The position numbers and the translations under genes are program-made. 64,000 nucleotides of DNA from an uncultured Oscillospiraceae bacterium (lineage in GTDB: Bacteria; Bacillota; Clostridia; Oscillospirales; Oscillospiraceae): positions 1 through 64,000 of the forward strand of contig CAAFPE010000006.1 in assembly GCA_900764755.1 (NCBI GenBank), given 5' to 3'. The notes under the pieces were generated by a model. That model ran no database searches. It saw only the letters and a program-made list of their open reading frames with translations, and was not told the origin of the DNA. Positions 18,045 to 26,090 of this stretch are shown in pieces; position 1 is the stretch's first letter; each line of letters opens with the position of its first letter.

Positions 18045-18970
18045 ACTGCTCCCTCCTGCTCCGGATATAAGGTCCCATAGTCCACGGTATGGGTTTTTAG
18101 ATAGTCCAGCCATCTCTCGCAATAGGCCTTGCGCAGATGGACGCCGTCCTTGCTGGCATCGGCGGGCAGCTGTCCGTCTGTCCCGGTGAATTCCGGGTTC
18201 AGGTCCAGGAATACCACCTGCTTTTCCTCTGCTGCCTGCCGCATCAGGTCATTGTACACCAGAAGGTGTTCGTTGGTCAGATAGCTGGGACCGCCCGACT
18301 GGGCGATCACGTCCTCGTTCAGGGGGATCAGACCCTGGATATAGATGACGGCGTTGGGCTGGCAGGCCCGGATGGCGTCGATGGCCTTGCAGTAGGCATC
18401 ATAGAAGCCCTGGTCGTTATAATAGCCCAGCTCGTTGATCCCCAGGGACAGATATACCTTTCCGTACTGCTTCAGGGCCAGGGCCTCCAGCAGGGTATAC
18501 TTCTGGCCGCTGATGGTCAGCGCCTTTTTTTCCTCCAGCTTGAAGATAGACAGGCCGTTGGAGGTCAGGTTCTCTCCACAGCCGATCCCACTGTAAATCA
18601 TAAACCCGTCGGTCCGGGAGTCGCCCACAAAGGCGGCGTCCTCAAAATAGCTGTTGTCTACCGCCTCTCGCTCCGGCGCAGGCTGGGAGAAGTCATAGGC
18701 CGCGGCCTCCGCACTCCCCGTGGTCTCCAGGTCCTGGAGCCCATCCACCGGGCTGCTCCCGGAGAGGACGCTCCCCCCATCCTGCTGGGAGGTGTCAGGC
18801 GTGGAACTGCTCCCTGCCGCAGTGGAGCCGCTCCCTTCTGCTGCGATGGAGACATCCGTCCCAGCGCTGCCGCTCCCCTGAGAAGCGGGCGGCTTGGATG
18901 TGCAGCCGCTCAGCAGGGCCGCGCTCAGCAAAAGACCGGCCAGCAGCCGGCGCTTATGTTCAAAATACAT
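18041..18970 (-). CDS. SGNH/GDSL-type hydrolase lipoprotein
   Basis: A 309-residue lipoprotein with N-terminal KRR, a hydrophobic helix and lipobox LLSGC (Cys 23). A Ser/Gly/Thr-rich linker of about 70 residues follows. The catalytic domain shows FVGDSRT (block I, nucleophile Ser), LGINELG (block III) and DGVHL near the C-terminus (block V Asp-His). It is a surface esterase, probably a deacetylase or acyl-transfer partner on a cell-wall polymer. The ATG at 18970 follows GGAGGAAC; a longer open frame reaching 19468 runs across the neighbouring gene and is rejected. It is coupled to the DUF4358 lipoprotein. Confidence 0.85.
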   Translation of the reverse strand: MYFEHKRRLLAGLLLSAALLSGCTSKPPASQGSGSAGTDVSIAAEGSGSTAAGSSSTPDTSQQDGGSVLSGSSPVDGLQDLETTGSAEAAAYDFSQPAPEREAVDNSYFEDAAFVGDSRTDGFMIYSGIGCGENLTSNGLSIFKLEEKKALTISGQKYTLLEALALKQYGKVYLSLGINELGYYNDQGFYDAYCKAIDAIRACQPNAVIYIQGLIPLNEDVIAQSGGPSYLTNEHLLVYNDLMRQAAEEKQVVFLDLNPEFTGTDGQLPADASKDGVHLRKAYCERWLDYLKTHTVDYGTLYPEQEGAV

Positions 18971-19041
18971 GGAATGTTCCTCCAAAATCTCGATCAAACG
19001 TCTTATGCATGATTTATAGTTGTCCCCAACTGCGCTGCCTA

Positions 19042-19503
19042 TCATCCACTGCTTCTCTGGCTCCCATGAAAATAGGGGAGCAGCAGGCGCAGCACGGTGG
19101 AGGTGAGCATCGCCCCGATGGCCAGGGATGCCGCCATGCCAAAGGTGTTCAGCAGTGTGGACAGAAACTGCTGGGTATCTCCCGCCACACAGTACCGCAT
19201 GGAGTAGTAGATTCCGGAGCCCGGCACCAGGGGGAGCAACGCCACCTGAAGATAGCCCGTCACGGGACAGCGCCGCACCCGGGCCATCCACTCGGAAAAT
19301 ATAGTGATGGCCACCGCGGCCAGAAAGGCAGCCACGATGCTTCCCACCCACAGCCGGGCGATCAGATAGACAAACCAGCCCAGGGCGCCGCCGAAGCCGC
19401 AGATCAGGATCCCGGCCCCCTGAATATTGTATACCAACCCAAAGCCCACGCAGGCCAAAAAGGCCCATAGCGAGGGCATCAGCAGATCTGCAAGCAGTTC
19501 CAT
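19042..19503 (-). CDS. threonine/serine exporter family, small subunit (YjjB-like)
   Basis: A 153-residue membrane protein of the ThrE_2 (DUF3815) type with four to five hydrophobic helices. The segment LLPLVPGSGIYYSMRY is the conserved core of the family. The larger partner ends only 10 bases upstream, so they form an operon and very likely one transporter, as with YjjP/YjjB of E. coli (reported succinate export) and the two halves of Corynebacterium ThrE (threonine export). The substrate here is unknown. Confidence 0.87.
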   Translation of the reverse strand: MELLADLLMPSLWAFLACVGFGLVYNIQGAGILICGFGGALGWFVYLIARLWVGSIVAAFLAAVAITIFSEWMARVRRCPVTGYLQVALLPLVPGSGIYYSMRYCVAGDTQQFLSTLLNTFGMAASLAIGAMLTSTVLRLLLPYFHGSQRSSG

Positions 19504-19513
19504 ATAGCGCCTC

Positions 19514-20266
19514 CTAGTTTCCGATGGCCAGTGAGACCATCACGCCCAGCGCGATGGCGGTGGCAGTCAGGATCGACTCCGCCGTCCGGCTCAGGCCAGA
19601 GAAAATGTCACCTACCATGATCTCTCGCATGGCGTTGGTCAGGGCCATCCCCGGTACCAGCACCATCAGGGTGCCGATGGTGATGGCCTCCAGCTGGCCG
19701 CCGATCTTCATGCGTACCAGGATCAGAGCCATCAGCGAGGCGATGGCTGCCCCGATCAGGGTCTGAAACAGGTTGTTGAACCGCAGGCGCGGACTGGCCC
19801 ACAGCATCCAGACCCCCACCGACAGGCCGCACAGGCCCCCGCACAGGGTATCCAGCAGTGTTCCACCGTAAAACGCGGTGAAAAAGGCCGCAGCGGCTGC
19901 ATAGCCCAGCAGCAGGATCCGGGTGGAGTAGGATCTGTGGTCCTTACCCAGCGCTCCTACCAGTTCCGCGGCCTCCGGCAGAGGGGGGACCTCCCGGCAC
20001 AGCTGGCGGCAGAGCTCATTGCACCGCTCCAGCAGTTCAATGTCTGTCCCGTGGGGCGGGATGCGCCGCATCTGGGTGATTGGATGCCCTATTGGCGTAT
20101 TCACACTGACGATCAGACAGCTGGGCAGAGCGAACACCTGGGGCTGGAGCCCGTACGCCGTCAACAGGCGCTGAACGGACTCCTCCACCCGGTAGATCTC
20201 CGCACCGCTGAGTGCCAATTTATATCCCAATTCCGTGCCCAAATCGAGCAGGGCGTCATAATCCAT
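19514..20266 (-). CDS. threonine/serine exporter family, large subunit (YjjP-like)
   Basis: A 250-residue protein of the ThrE N-terminal (DUF1212) family. A cytoplasmic N-terminal part of about 120 residues contains SGAEIYRVEESV and QMRRIPPHGTD, two family landmarks. It is followed by five hydrophobic helices, including LVPGMALTNAMREIMVGD, the conserved transport core. It works with the small subunit downstream. The start follows GGAGGCGG. No recognisable regulator lies beside it. Confidence 0.88.
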   Translation of the reverse strand: MDYDALLDLGTELGYKLALSGAEIYRVEESVQRLLTAYGLQPQVFALPSCLIVSVNTPIGHPITQMRRIPPHGTDIELLERCNELCRQLCREVPPLPEAAELVGALGKDHRSYSTRILLLGYAAAAAFFTAFYGGTLLDTLCGGLCGLSVGVWMLWASPRLRFNNLFQTLIGAAIASLMALILVRMKIGGQLEAITIGTLMVLVPGMALTNAMREIMVGDIFSGLSRTAESILTATAIALGVMVSLAIGN

Positions 20267-20462
20267 TCCATCCGCCTCCTGGAATCAGGATACCACGTTT
20301 CTGCAAAATGACAAGCAACAATTTCATTACAAAATTCGGCAGATTTTTGCCCGTTCTTTGCCCTTTTATCCAACAGACAGGGTCGGTATTCTCTTTTCTT
20401 TGTTTTAATCCGACGCCTCCCTTCTCTTTGGACTGAGCGCTTGGGGTGACACTACAATAGAC

Positions 20463-20494
20463 GCGGCGCCGGAACAAAAGGTTTCCGGCGCCGC
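20463..20494 (-). terminator. hairpin after the DegV gene
   Basis: A perfect 12-bp stem GCGGCGCCGGAA/TTCCGGCGCCGC starts seven bases past the stop on the minus strand. The T-run after it is weak on that strand but clear on the plus strand, so direction is uncertain. Confidence 0.55.
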
Positions 20495-20500
20495 AGATTT

Positions 20501-21421
20501 TTATTCTTGTTTTGTCACCGGGGGACAGGTCTCCCGTCGGAGGAGCCCAACCCCGATGGGAGTAGGTCCAGTGTGGACCCCGATGGCCACCCCAATATGG
20601 AAGGGGTACTCATACCGGGCGGGCCACCCCCTCTGTTCCAGTTCCGCAAACAGCTGGTCCGTAAACACCCGGTACTCCTCCTCATCCAGGCCACAGCCGG
20701 TCACCACATAGTACTGTGACAGGTCCAGTCCCTCCCGTTCCACATAGCGGCAGAAGAGCTCCCGCACCCGCTGCATGGACCGCTTCCGGCCCTGAGCGAT
20801 ACCGTCGGAGATCAGTCCCCCGTCCCGGTAGCCGATCAGTGGTTTGACATGGAGCAGGGTCCCAGCCGCGGCGGCGGCCCGACCTACACGGCCGCCATGC
20901 TTCAAATACTCCAGATCATTTGTGGTAAAGAAAATACGGCCTGTTTTCCGATTGGCCTCCAGTTGGGCGGCTGCAGCCGCCAGAGAGACCCCCGCATCCC
21001 GCAGATGGACCGCCTCCAGCACCAGCACCCCCTGGAGCACGGTGGCCAGCTGGGAATCCAGCACGCAGATCTCTGCACGGGGAAACTCCTCCTGCAGCAG
21101 CGACCGGGCGTTCCGGGCGGCCTGGAAGGAGCCGCTGAAGGGAGCATTCAGGCAGATGCACAGCACCGGCTCCCTTCGCTCCGCTAGGGGGCGAAAGACC
21201 GTTAGATAGTCCTCCACCGTGGGCATGGAGGTCCGGGGAAAGACACCGGGCCGGTCGGCCATCTGCTGATAAAATTCCCGGTTGGTGATGTCCCGCTCCT
21301 CCCGGTAATAGGTCTCACCATCAAAGGAGACATAGAAGGATACCAACGTCACCCCAAGCTGTTCCGCCCGCTCCCAGCCCAGGTCACAGGAGCTGTCGCT
21401 CACGATCTGAAATCTTGCCAT
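20501..21421 (-). CDS. DegV family fatty-acid-binding protein
   Basis: A 306-residue DegV-fold protein. Such proteins bind a fatty acid and in Firmicutes can act as the FakB partner that presents exogenous fatty acid to the kinase FakA. The N-terminus IVSDSSCDL, RTSMPTVEDY, PFSGSFQAAR and LKHGGRVGR are the canonical lipid-head-group segments. FakA is not in the window. The start at 21421 follows GCGAGGAG; further upstream the frame is open but without a ribosome site. Confidence 0.92.
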   Translation of the reverse strand: MARFQIVSDSSCDLGWERAEQLGVTLVSFYVSFDGETYYREERDITNREFYQQMADRPGVFPRTSMPTVEDYLTVFRPLAERREPVLCICLNAPFSGSFQAARNARSLLQEEFPRAEICVLDSQLATVLQGVLVLEAVHLRDAGVSLAAAAAQLEANRKTGRIFFTTNDLEYLKHGGRVGRAAAAAGTLLHVKPLIGYRDGGLISDGIAQGRKRSMQRVRELFCRYVEREGLDLSQYYVVTGCGLDEEEYRVFTDQLFAELEQRGWPARYEYPFHIGVAIGVHTGPTPIGVGLLRRETCPPVTKQE

Positions 21422-21501
21422 GTTTGGATCTCTCCTCGCCTGGCGGGGACCCGCTTCCGCCACAGGTTTCAGTCCCCGCGCGCATTCTTTTCCTTGATGT
21501 A

Positions 21502-21530
21502 ATAGTATACTCTTTCCTCCCCAAAAGCAA
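21502..21530 (-). promoter_or_regulatory. probable promoter of the DegV gene
   Basis: On the minus strand: TTGCTT (21525-21530), a 17-base spacer and TACTAT (21502-21507). Confidence 0.5.
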
Positions 21531-21587
21531 TCCACAGGGCCGGAAGTTCACAAGATGTTCAAAATTGAACCTCTCTGTCCGCGAAAA

Positions 21588-21615
21588 GCCGCCGCAGGAT
21601 TTGTCCTGCGGCGGC
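21588..21615 (-). terminator. intrinsic terminator of the phosphoribosyltransferase-like gene
   Basis: A perfect 12-bp stem GCCGCCGCAGGA/TCCTGCGGCGGC with a 4-base loop, then TTTT on the minus strand. Confidence 0.88.
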
Positions 21616-21648
21616 TGGATGCTCTCAGGCTGAGGCGGCCGCCTCTCC

Positions 21649-22284
21649 TCACAGGGCGGAGAGGCCGTAGCTGTTGGCCAGGGCGTCGATCCGCTCCCCG
21701 GCCCGACACATGGCACAGCTCTCAGGAGAGTAGGTGGCATATCCTGGGATGTCCTCCGGAGTGAAGAGACTGTAAATGGGTACCCCCTCCATCTCCTCCA
21801 GGGTGCTGAATACCGCAGCGATCCCCTGCACCTTTCCGCCGTAATACTGCGCACACTCCACCACGCGGCGGATGCTCTTGCCCGAGTTGACGGTGGAAAT
21901 GAGGATCAGAACATTCCGGTCGGCCACCATGGGGATCAGGTTGTCCCGGAAGAGGAGCTGTCCGTTGGAATCGTACTCCGGGGTGATGACGTTGATGTTC
22001 TTATCGCTGTTCACTGCAAAGAGGGTGTTTTTTGCCAGGTGGCGGGCCAGAAACGCGCCCAGCACCTCGCTCCCGTCCAGGCAGACAATGGTATCCACCC
22101 CTTTCTCATAGGCATAGCGCTGGGCCAGCGTCATCGCCGCCTCCCGGGCCATGGTGTGCTCGTGCTTCATGCGCGTGATGTCGATGTAGTGGTTGTTGTG
22201 GGAGTGGCGCGTGGCAAAATGTCCCGCGATCACAGAGACTTCCAGCTTGGAGTTCAGTCTCGAACGGATGGTCGTTCCCTTCAT
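21649..22284 (-). CDS. orotate-phosphoribosyltransferase-like protein
   Basis: A 211-residue protein that resembles the type I phosphoribosyltransferase fold annotated as orotate phosphoribosyltransferase in Clostridia. The region equivalent to the PRPP loop (usually hydrophobic-DDxxTTGxS) reads VLILISTVNSGKS (about residues 124-136), so the acidic pair that contacts the ribose is replaced by Ile-Ser. The N-terminal HSHNNHYIDIT segment is well defined. The usual reaction, joining a base to PRPP, may be altered or lost, so it could be a regulator or act on an unusual substrate. The start follows a GGAGGC-type site, and its promoter and terminator make it monocistronic. Confidence 0.65.
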   Translation of the reverse strand: MKGTTIRSRLNSKLEVSVIAGHFATRHSHNNHYIDITRMKHEHTMAREAAMTLAQRYAYEKGVDTIVCLDGSEVLGAFLARHLAKNTLFAVNSDKNINVITPEYDSNGQLLFRDNLIPMVADRNVLILISTVNSGKSIRRVVECAQYYGGKVQGIAAVFSTLEEMEGVPIYSLFTPEDIPGYATYSPESCAMCRAGERIDALANSYGLSAL

Positions 22285-22329
22285 GATTCCGCCTCCTATT
22301 CGTCATAGTTGCCAACTCTCTGTGGTTAT

Positions 22330-22359
22330 ATTATACTGTTTATTGTTCGAAAAAATCAA
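22330..22359 (-). promoter_or_regulatory. sigma-A promoter of the phosphoribosyltransferase-like gene
   Basis: On the minus strand: TTGATT (22354-22359), an 18-base spacer and TATAAT (22330-22335). Confidence 0.65.
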
Positions 22360-22407
22360 TATGCTGCACACCGGTCCCGGGACAGAAAATTTTTTCTCCA
22401 CCAAAAA

Positions 22408-22432
22408 TGAAACCGGGCGCTTTGTACGTCTA
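22408..22432 (+). promoter_or_regulatory. possible ECF-sigma promoter before the sigma factor gene
   Basis: TGAAAC (22408-22413) and CGTCTA (22427-22432) look like the -35 and -10 of ECF sigma factors and lie just before an ECF gene. The 13-base spacing is shorter than the ~16 seen for SigW or SigM, so this is tentative. Confidence 0.35.
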
Positions 22433-22466
22433 ATGGGTGAAATATAAGTGGAAGGAGGGCACAGCC

Positions 22467-22931
22467 TTGAAGGAAGCGGAATACGCCCAGCGGGCGATGG
22501 CGGAAAAGGAGCGCCTCTACCGCACCGCCCTGATCTATCTGGGGGGCGAGGCAGCCGCCCTGGATGCGGTAGACGAGGCAGTCTACCGGGGCCTGCTGGC
22601 CTGCGGGCGCCTGCGCCGGCCTGAGTTTTTCTCCACCTGGCTCACTCGGATCCTGCTGAACGCCTGTGCGGATGAGCTGCGCCGGCGGCGGCGGGAGATC
22701 GCCTTTGCCCAGCCGCCTGAGACCTCTGCCCCGGACTACGACGCGCTCCCCCTGCGGGATGCGGTGGCCCGCCTCCCCCTGGAGCTGCGGGCGGTGGTGG
22801 TGCTGCGCTATTTTTCCGGCTATACCCTGGCGGAGACGGCGGAGATCCTCTCTCTGCCGGCGGGGACCGTGTCCACCCGCCAGCGGAAGGCCCTGGCCCT
22901 GCTCCATCTGGAGCTGTGTGAGGAGGTGTGA
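22467..22931 (+). CDS. ECF-type RNA polymerase sigma factor
   Basis: A 154-residue sigma-70 family protein with only regions 2 and 4. Region 2 includes FFSTWLTRILLNACADELRRRRR. Region 4 includes LPLELRAVVVLRYFSGYTL with the helix-turn-helix AETAEILSLPAGTVSTRQRKAL. The TTG at 22467 is preferred because GGAAGGAGGG ends 7 bases upstream; an in-frame GTG at 22437 has no ribosome site. The next gene is a DUF4179 membrane protein starting 2 bases past the stop, the usual cognate anti-sigma arrangement, so activity is probably held at the membrane until a surface signal arrives. Confidence 0.88.
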   Translation: MKEAEYAQRAMAEKERLYRTALIYLGGEAAALDAVDEAVYRGLLACGRLRRPEFFSTWLTRILLNACADELRRRRREIAFAQPPETSAPDYDALPLRDAVARLPLELRAVVVLRYFSGYTLAETAEILSLPAGTVSTRQRKALALLHLELCEEV

Positions 22932-22933
22932 CC

Positions 22934-24217
22934 ATGGACCGGAAGCAAGAATATGACGCCCTGATGCAGGAACTCCGGCATACGCCCCCCGCCCTGGAGG
23001 GGACACTGGACCGGGCCCTGGCCCGGCGGCAGGCCCGCCGGAGGAGGCTGCGGCCCCTGCGCTCCCTGGCCGCCGCAGCGGCGGTCTTTGTCCTGCTGGT
23101 CAATGTCAGCACCCCCTTTGCCCAGGCCTGCGCCCACATCCCGGTGCTGGGCTGGCTGGCCCAGGCGGTGTGCTTTTCCCACAGCCTGTCCTCTGCGGTA
23201 GAGCACGACTGGGTGCAGAAGGTGGACCAGACCCAGAGGGACAGCGGCTATACTCTTACCCTGGAAAATCTGATCGTGGACCAGAAGCAGGTACACCTCT
23301 TTTATACCCTGGCCTGGGAGGACCCGGCGTGTGAATATGCTATGGTTCTTGTGGACGGTGATTGCCTCTCTCCCCGGCCCTCCATCCTGTCGGACAGTGT
23401 GAACGGACCCCAGGACGCCGGACACATCGTGCTGGACTACCGGGAGGAGCAGGTGCCGGACCGGCTGGACCTAAACCTCACCGTCCGCCCCAATGGGGAC
23501 GGCTCTCCCGCCGCCCGGTTCCGCTTCCAGGTCACGCTGGACCCGGCTCTCACCGCTGCCGGCCAGATCCGGCCGGTGGAGCAGTGGGTGGAGCTGGACG
23601 GACAGCAGATCTATGTGGACCGGCTGGAGATCTATCCCACCCACGCCCGGCTGCTGCTGGAGGACCACCCGGACAACACCGCCCGGCTGACCAGCCTGCT
23701 GTGCCATCTGGAGGATGAGACGGGGCGGCGGTATGAGCGGGAGGGCGGCCTCAGCGGCTTCTCCGACCCGGACACCGGCTCTCTCACCCAGCTCCGGCTG
23801 GCCAGCCCCTATTTCCAGCAGCCGGAGCGGCTGACCCTCCGGATCACCGGGGCAGCTTGGCAGGAGCCGGACAAGGCGGAGGTCACGGTGGACCTGGACT
23901 ACGGCACTGCCGCTGGACTTCCGGAGGAGATCCGGCTGACCCGGGTGGATGAGGAGGCCGGCCGCACCGTGCTGTACTTCCAGTACCCCGCTCCTCCGGC
24001 CCTTCTGCCCCAGCGCTTTTCCTGGTCCTGCCAGTCCCCGGAGGGGGAGTGGCAGGTGACTGAGGGGGGCTCCGGCACTGACCAGGACACCGGGCTGGAG
24101 ACAGAGGACCTGCACCTGATCGGCTACCCCTGGGACCAGGTCACCCTGACCCTCAACTGGACCCGGTTCACCCCTCTGGATGTCTCTCTGCCTTTCCCCG
24201 CCGCGAATCAAGAATAA
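22934..24217 (+). CDS. DUF4179 membrane-anchored anti-sigma factor (probable)
   Basis: A 427-residue single-pass membrane protein. A short cytoplasmic N-terminus of about 45 residues, rich in Arg, is followed by one transmembrane helix (SLAAAAAVFVLLVNV). The large extracellular part begins with PFAQACAHIPVLGWLAQ, the DUF4179 hallmark, and continues as beta-rich sheet domains resembling DUF5643. It starts at the ATG 7 bases after GAGGAGG at the end of the sigma gene. No zinc-binding anti-sigma motif (HxxxCxxC) is visible, so sequestering by the short N-terminus is inferred from context. Confidence 0.82.
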   Translation: MDRKQEYDALMQELRHTPPALEGTLDRALARRQARRRRLRPLRSLAAAAAVFVLLVNVSTPFAQACAHIPVLGWLAQAVCFSHSLSSAVEHDWVQKVDQTQRDSGYTLTLENLIVDQKQVHLFYTLAWEDPACEYAMVLVDGDCLSPRPSILSDSVNGPQDAGHIVLDYREEQVPDRLDLNLTVRPNGDGSPAARFRFQVTLDPALTAAGQIRPVEQWVELDGQQIYVDRLEIYPTHARLLLEDHPDNTARLTSLLCHLEDETGRRYEREGGLSGFSDPDTGSLTQLRLASPYFQQPERLTLRITGAAWQEPDKAEVTVDLDYGTAAGLPEEIRLTRVDEEAGRTVLYFQYPAPPALLPQRFSWSCQSPEGEWQVTEGGSGTDQDTGLETEDLHLIGYPWDQVTLTLNWTRFTPLDVSLPFPAANQE

Positions 24218-24236
24218 GCACCCCGCCAATACACGA

Positions 24237-24270
24237 GCCGCCCGCTGGAGCTTCCGGCGGGCGGCCTTTT
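24237..24270. terminator. terminator between DUF4179 and AraC genes
   Basis: The stem GCCGCCCGC/GCGGGCGGC extends through CTGG/CCGG and is followed by CTTTTAT. It ends the plus-strand operon and lies just past the stop of the converging AraC gene. Confidence 0.85.
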
Positions 24271-24271
24271 A

Positions 24272-25183
24272 TCATTCCACTGTGCTCCTGTTCTGACGGC
24301 GGTACTCAGTGGGCAGCTGATGGGTGTAGGCTTTGAAGGCTTCGGTAAACTTTCCCTGACTCTCATAGCCCACCTGGGCGGCGATCTCTGCGATGCTCGC
24401 CCCGCCCTGCCGCAGCAGTTCCATGGCCCGGCGCAGGCGGTACTCCTTCATATAGGCCCCAATGGGCTGGCTGTATACCGCCTTGAACACCGCTTTTAAG
24501 GTCGCAGTGTTGATGAGATACCGCCGGGACAGCTCCTCGATGGTGTACCGCCGTCCCAGGTCCCCGGTGAGCAGGGCGTGGATCTCCTGGATGGTCTCCA
24601 CCTGCCGGGAGTAGTACCGGTCCAGCCGCTTCTCCCGCTCCGGCTCCAGCGCCTCCAGAAACAGCAGCAGTTCCAGGGCCTTGAGCCTGCAATAGGGCAG
24701 CCGCAGGCGCTCCGGTGCGGTATAGAGCGGGTCAAAGATCCGGGCGGAGGCCGCTCCGGCGGGCAGGGCCAGTGGCTCTCCCCCGGGGCAGAGCCTGTCC
24801 AGCAGGGCGCAGGCATCGATCCCCGCCCCCTCCACCAGGGGGAGGGGCGTCCGCTCCAGCTGCTCCAGATCCAGGGCCACCGTGATCCCCTCATAGTAGC
24901 CCAGGGGGAGATTGATGGTGGACACGGCGCAGCAGTCCATGGTGTGGACGTCCAGGTCCCCGGGGCCCAGATAGACCGATGTGCCCCCCTTCATATCCCA
25001 GCCGATCCGGCCTCTGCGGCAGTGGTTGACCTCCATCACATGGGCCAAGGGGGCGTGCTCCGTCTCGATCCGTGGGGCATGGAAGCGGATCCAGGAGAAC
25101 TCCACACCGGGAAAGGGCTCACAGTGCTCCAGGCCGCCCCGGAGAAGCTCCTCCTCCGGCGCATGAAACAGGCTTCTATCCAT
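24272..25183 (-). CDS. AraC family transcriptional regulator
   Basis: A 303-residue regulator. The C-terminal ~100 residues carry the two helix-turn-helix motifs of AraC/XylS: RYTIEELSRRYLINTATLKAVF and, further on, SIAEIAAQVGYESQGKFTEAFKAY. The N-terminal ~190 residues form an effector or sensory domain (with HVMEVNHCRRGRIGWDMKGG) of unclear ligand, of the type found in siderophore- or metal-linked AraC proteins. The start at 25183 (GGGGAGG, 5-base spacer) overlaps the end of the ArsR gene by 8 bases, so both regulators come from one mRNA. Confidence 0.88.
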   Translation of the reverse strand: MDRSLFHAPEEELLRGGLEHCEPFPGVEFSWIRFHAPRIETEHAPLAHVMEVNHCRRGRIGWDMKGGTSVYLGPGDLDVHTMDCCAVSTINLPLGYYEGITVALDLEQLERTPLPLVEGAGIDACALLDRLCPGGEPLALPAGAASARIFDPLYTAPERLRLPYCRLKALELLLFLEALEPEREKRLDRYYSRQVETIQEIHALLTGDLGRRYTIEELSRRYLINTATLKAVFKAVYSQPIGAYMKEYRLRRAMELLRQGGASIAEIAAQVGYESQGKFTEAFKAYTHQLPTEYRRQNRSTVE

Positions 25184-25550
25184 GGCCGCCTCCCCATCCA
25201 TCCCGGGGACAGGAGATCTCCACCATCTCCTCGATCATGTGGTGGAGCGCCTGGGCCTGGGCGGTGTCCGCAGCCCGGTAATACACCTCTTTTCCCTCAC
25301 GGCGGCTGACCAGCAGGTGGCTGGAGCGCAGCAGCCGCAGGTGGTGGGCCACCGCCGGGGGCGTCATCTCTACGATGGCGGCCAGTTCGGTCCCGCAGGC
25401 CTCGCAGTGGCACAGCAGCCAGAAGATCCGCAGGCGGCTGGCATCACTGAGCTGCTTGAACAGGGCGGACACCGTTTGAAGCTCCTCCACCCGGGGGATA
25501 TGCTCCGGCGGGACGGACCCCGGCCGGTTGGGACGCCGACTGTCTGACAT
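25176..25550 (-). CDS. ArsR/SmtB family metal-responsive repressor
   Basis: A 124-residue winged-helix repressor. The recognition region is MTPPAVAHHLRLLRSSHLLVSRREGKEVYY. The preceding helix reads LLCHCEACGTELA (Cys 47, 49, 52), close to the metal-sensing ELCVCDL motif of ArsR/CadC. This suggests thiolate binding of a soft metal such as Cd, Zn or Pb. It is divergent from the HMA protein and P1B-ATPase genes across 219 bases, which makes it their probable repressor. The start follows GAGGAGG. Confidence 0.9.
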   Translation of the reverse strand: MSDSRRPNRPGSVPPEHIPRVEELQTVSALFKQLSDASRLRIFWLLCHCEACGTELAAIVEMTPPAVAHHLRLLRSSHLLVSRREGKEVYYRAADTAQAQALHHMIEEMVEISCPRDGWGGGHG

Positions 25551-25575
25551 GGCGCATCCTCCTCTCTGTGTCACC

Positions 25576-25603
25576 AGTATACCACGCACCCGCAGGTTTG
25601 CAA
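25576..25603 (-). promoter_or_regulatory. promoter of arsR-araC
   Basis: On the minus strand: TTGCAA (25598-25603), a 16-base spacer and TATACT (25576-25581). Confidence 0.65.
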
Positions 25604-25646
25604 ATGGTGGGATCCTGCCCTCCGGATCCGGTTTTTTCCCAATCAG

Positions 25647-25665
25647 GAATGAATTTTTCCCATTC
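25647..25665. promoter_or_regulatory. possible ArsR operator
   Basis: The inverted repeat GAATG-N9-CATTC lies between the divergent promoters, 22 bases upstream of the plus-strand -35. Its position suits a metal-responsive operator, but it does not match a known consensus. Confidence 0.3.
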
Positions 25666-25687
25666 GGAAAAAAATACAGCGGATCAG

Positions 25688-25716
25688 TTGACTTCTGCCG
25701 TTCCCCTGCTTATGAT
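25688..25716 (+). promoter_or_regulatory. sigma-A promoter of the metal-export operon
   Basis: TTGACT (25688-25693), a 17-base spacer and TATGAT (25711-25716), about 50 bases before the HMA gene. Confidence 0.8.
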
Positions 25717-25769
25717 AGAAACATAACAATTAAACAAACTTTTAATCAAGTGAGAGGAGCGAGCCCAGC

Positions 25770-25988
25770 ATGAAAAAGACCTATCAAATCGAAGTGGACT
25801 GCGCCAACTGCGCCAATCTGATGGAGAACGCCGCCAAAAAGACCGCCGGGGTCCAGAACGCCGTGGTCAATTTTATGACCCAGAAGATGATCGTGGAATT
25901 TGAGGATGGGCAGGAGCCCAGGGCTGTTATGCAGGCCGTCCTGAAGGCCTGTAAAAAGGTGGAGCCCGACTGCGAGATCGCGCTGTAA
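25770..25988 (+). CDS. free-standing HMA metal-binding protein
   Basis: A 72-residue heavy-metal-associated domain with the ferredoxin-like pattern of CopZ. The metal site is DCANCAN (Cys 11, Cys 14), a CxxC with Asp before it, a feature more often linked to Zn/Cd than Cu. The following ATPase has no HMA domain of its own, so this protein probably supplies metal to it. A terminator hairpin between the two would make the chaperone more abundant than the pump. The ATG follows AGAGGAG. Confidence 0.9.
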   Translation: MKKTYQIEVDCANCANLMENAAKKTAGVQNAVVNFMTQKMIVEFEDGQEPRAVMQAVLKACKKVEPDCEIAL

Positions 25989-25999
25989 GAACCGGCGCT

Positions 26000-26042
26000 G
26001 CGCCCCGGAAGCCGATGGGCATAGGGGCGCAATTTCTTTTTT
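26000..26042 (+). terminator. intercistronic terminator between HMA protein and ATPase
   Basis: GCGCCCC (26000-26006) pairs with GGGGCGC (26024-26030), followed by a T-rich run. No new promoter is evident after it, so partial read-through probably sets the ratio of the two proteins. Confidence 0.7.
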
Positions 26043-26090
26043 CAACGATTCAACGTGTGCTTAATGGTTGCTTTTGGAGGAGGGGTTACT

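Noticed and set aside
18971..19468. N-terminal extension of the SGNH hydrolase frame
   Set aside because: It lies inside the YjjB-like gene in another frame; the lipobox start at 18970 has its own ribosome site.
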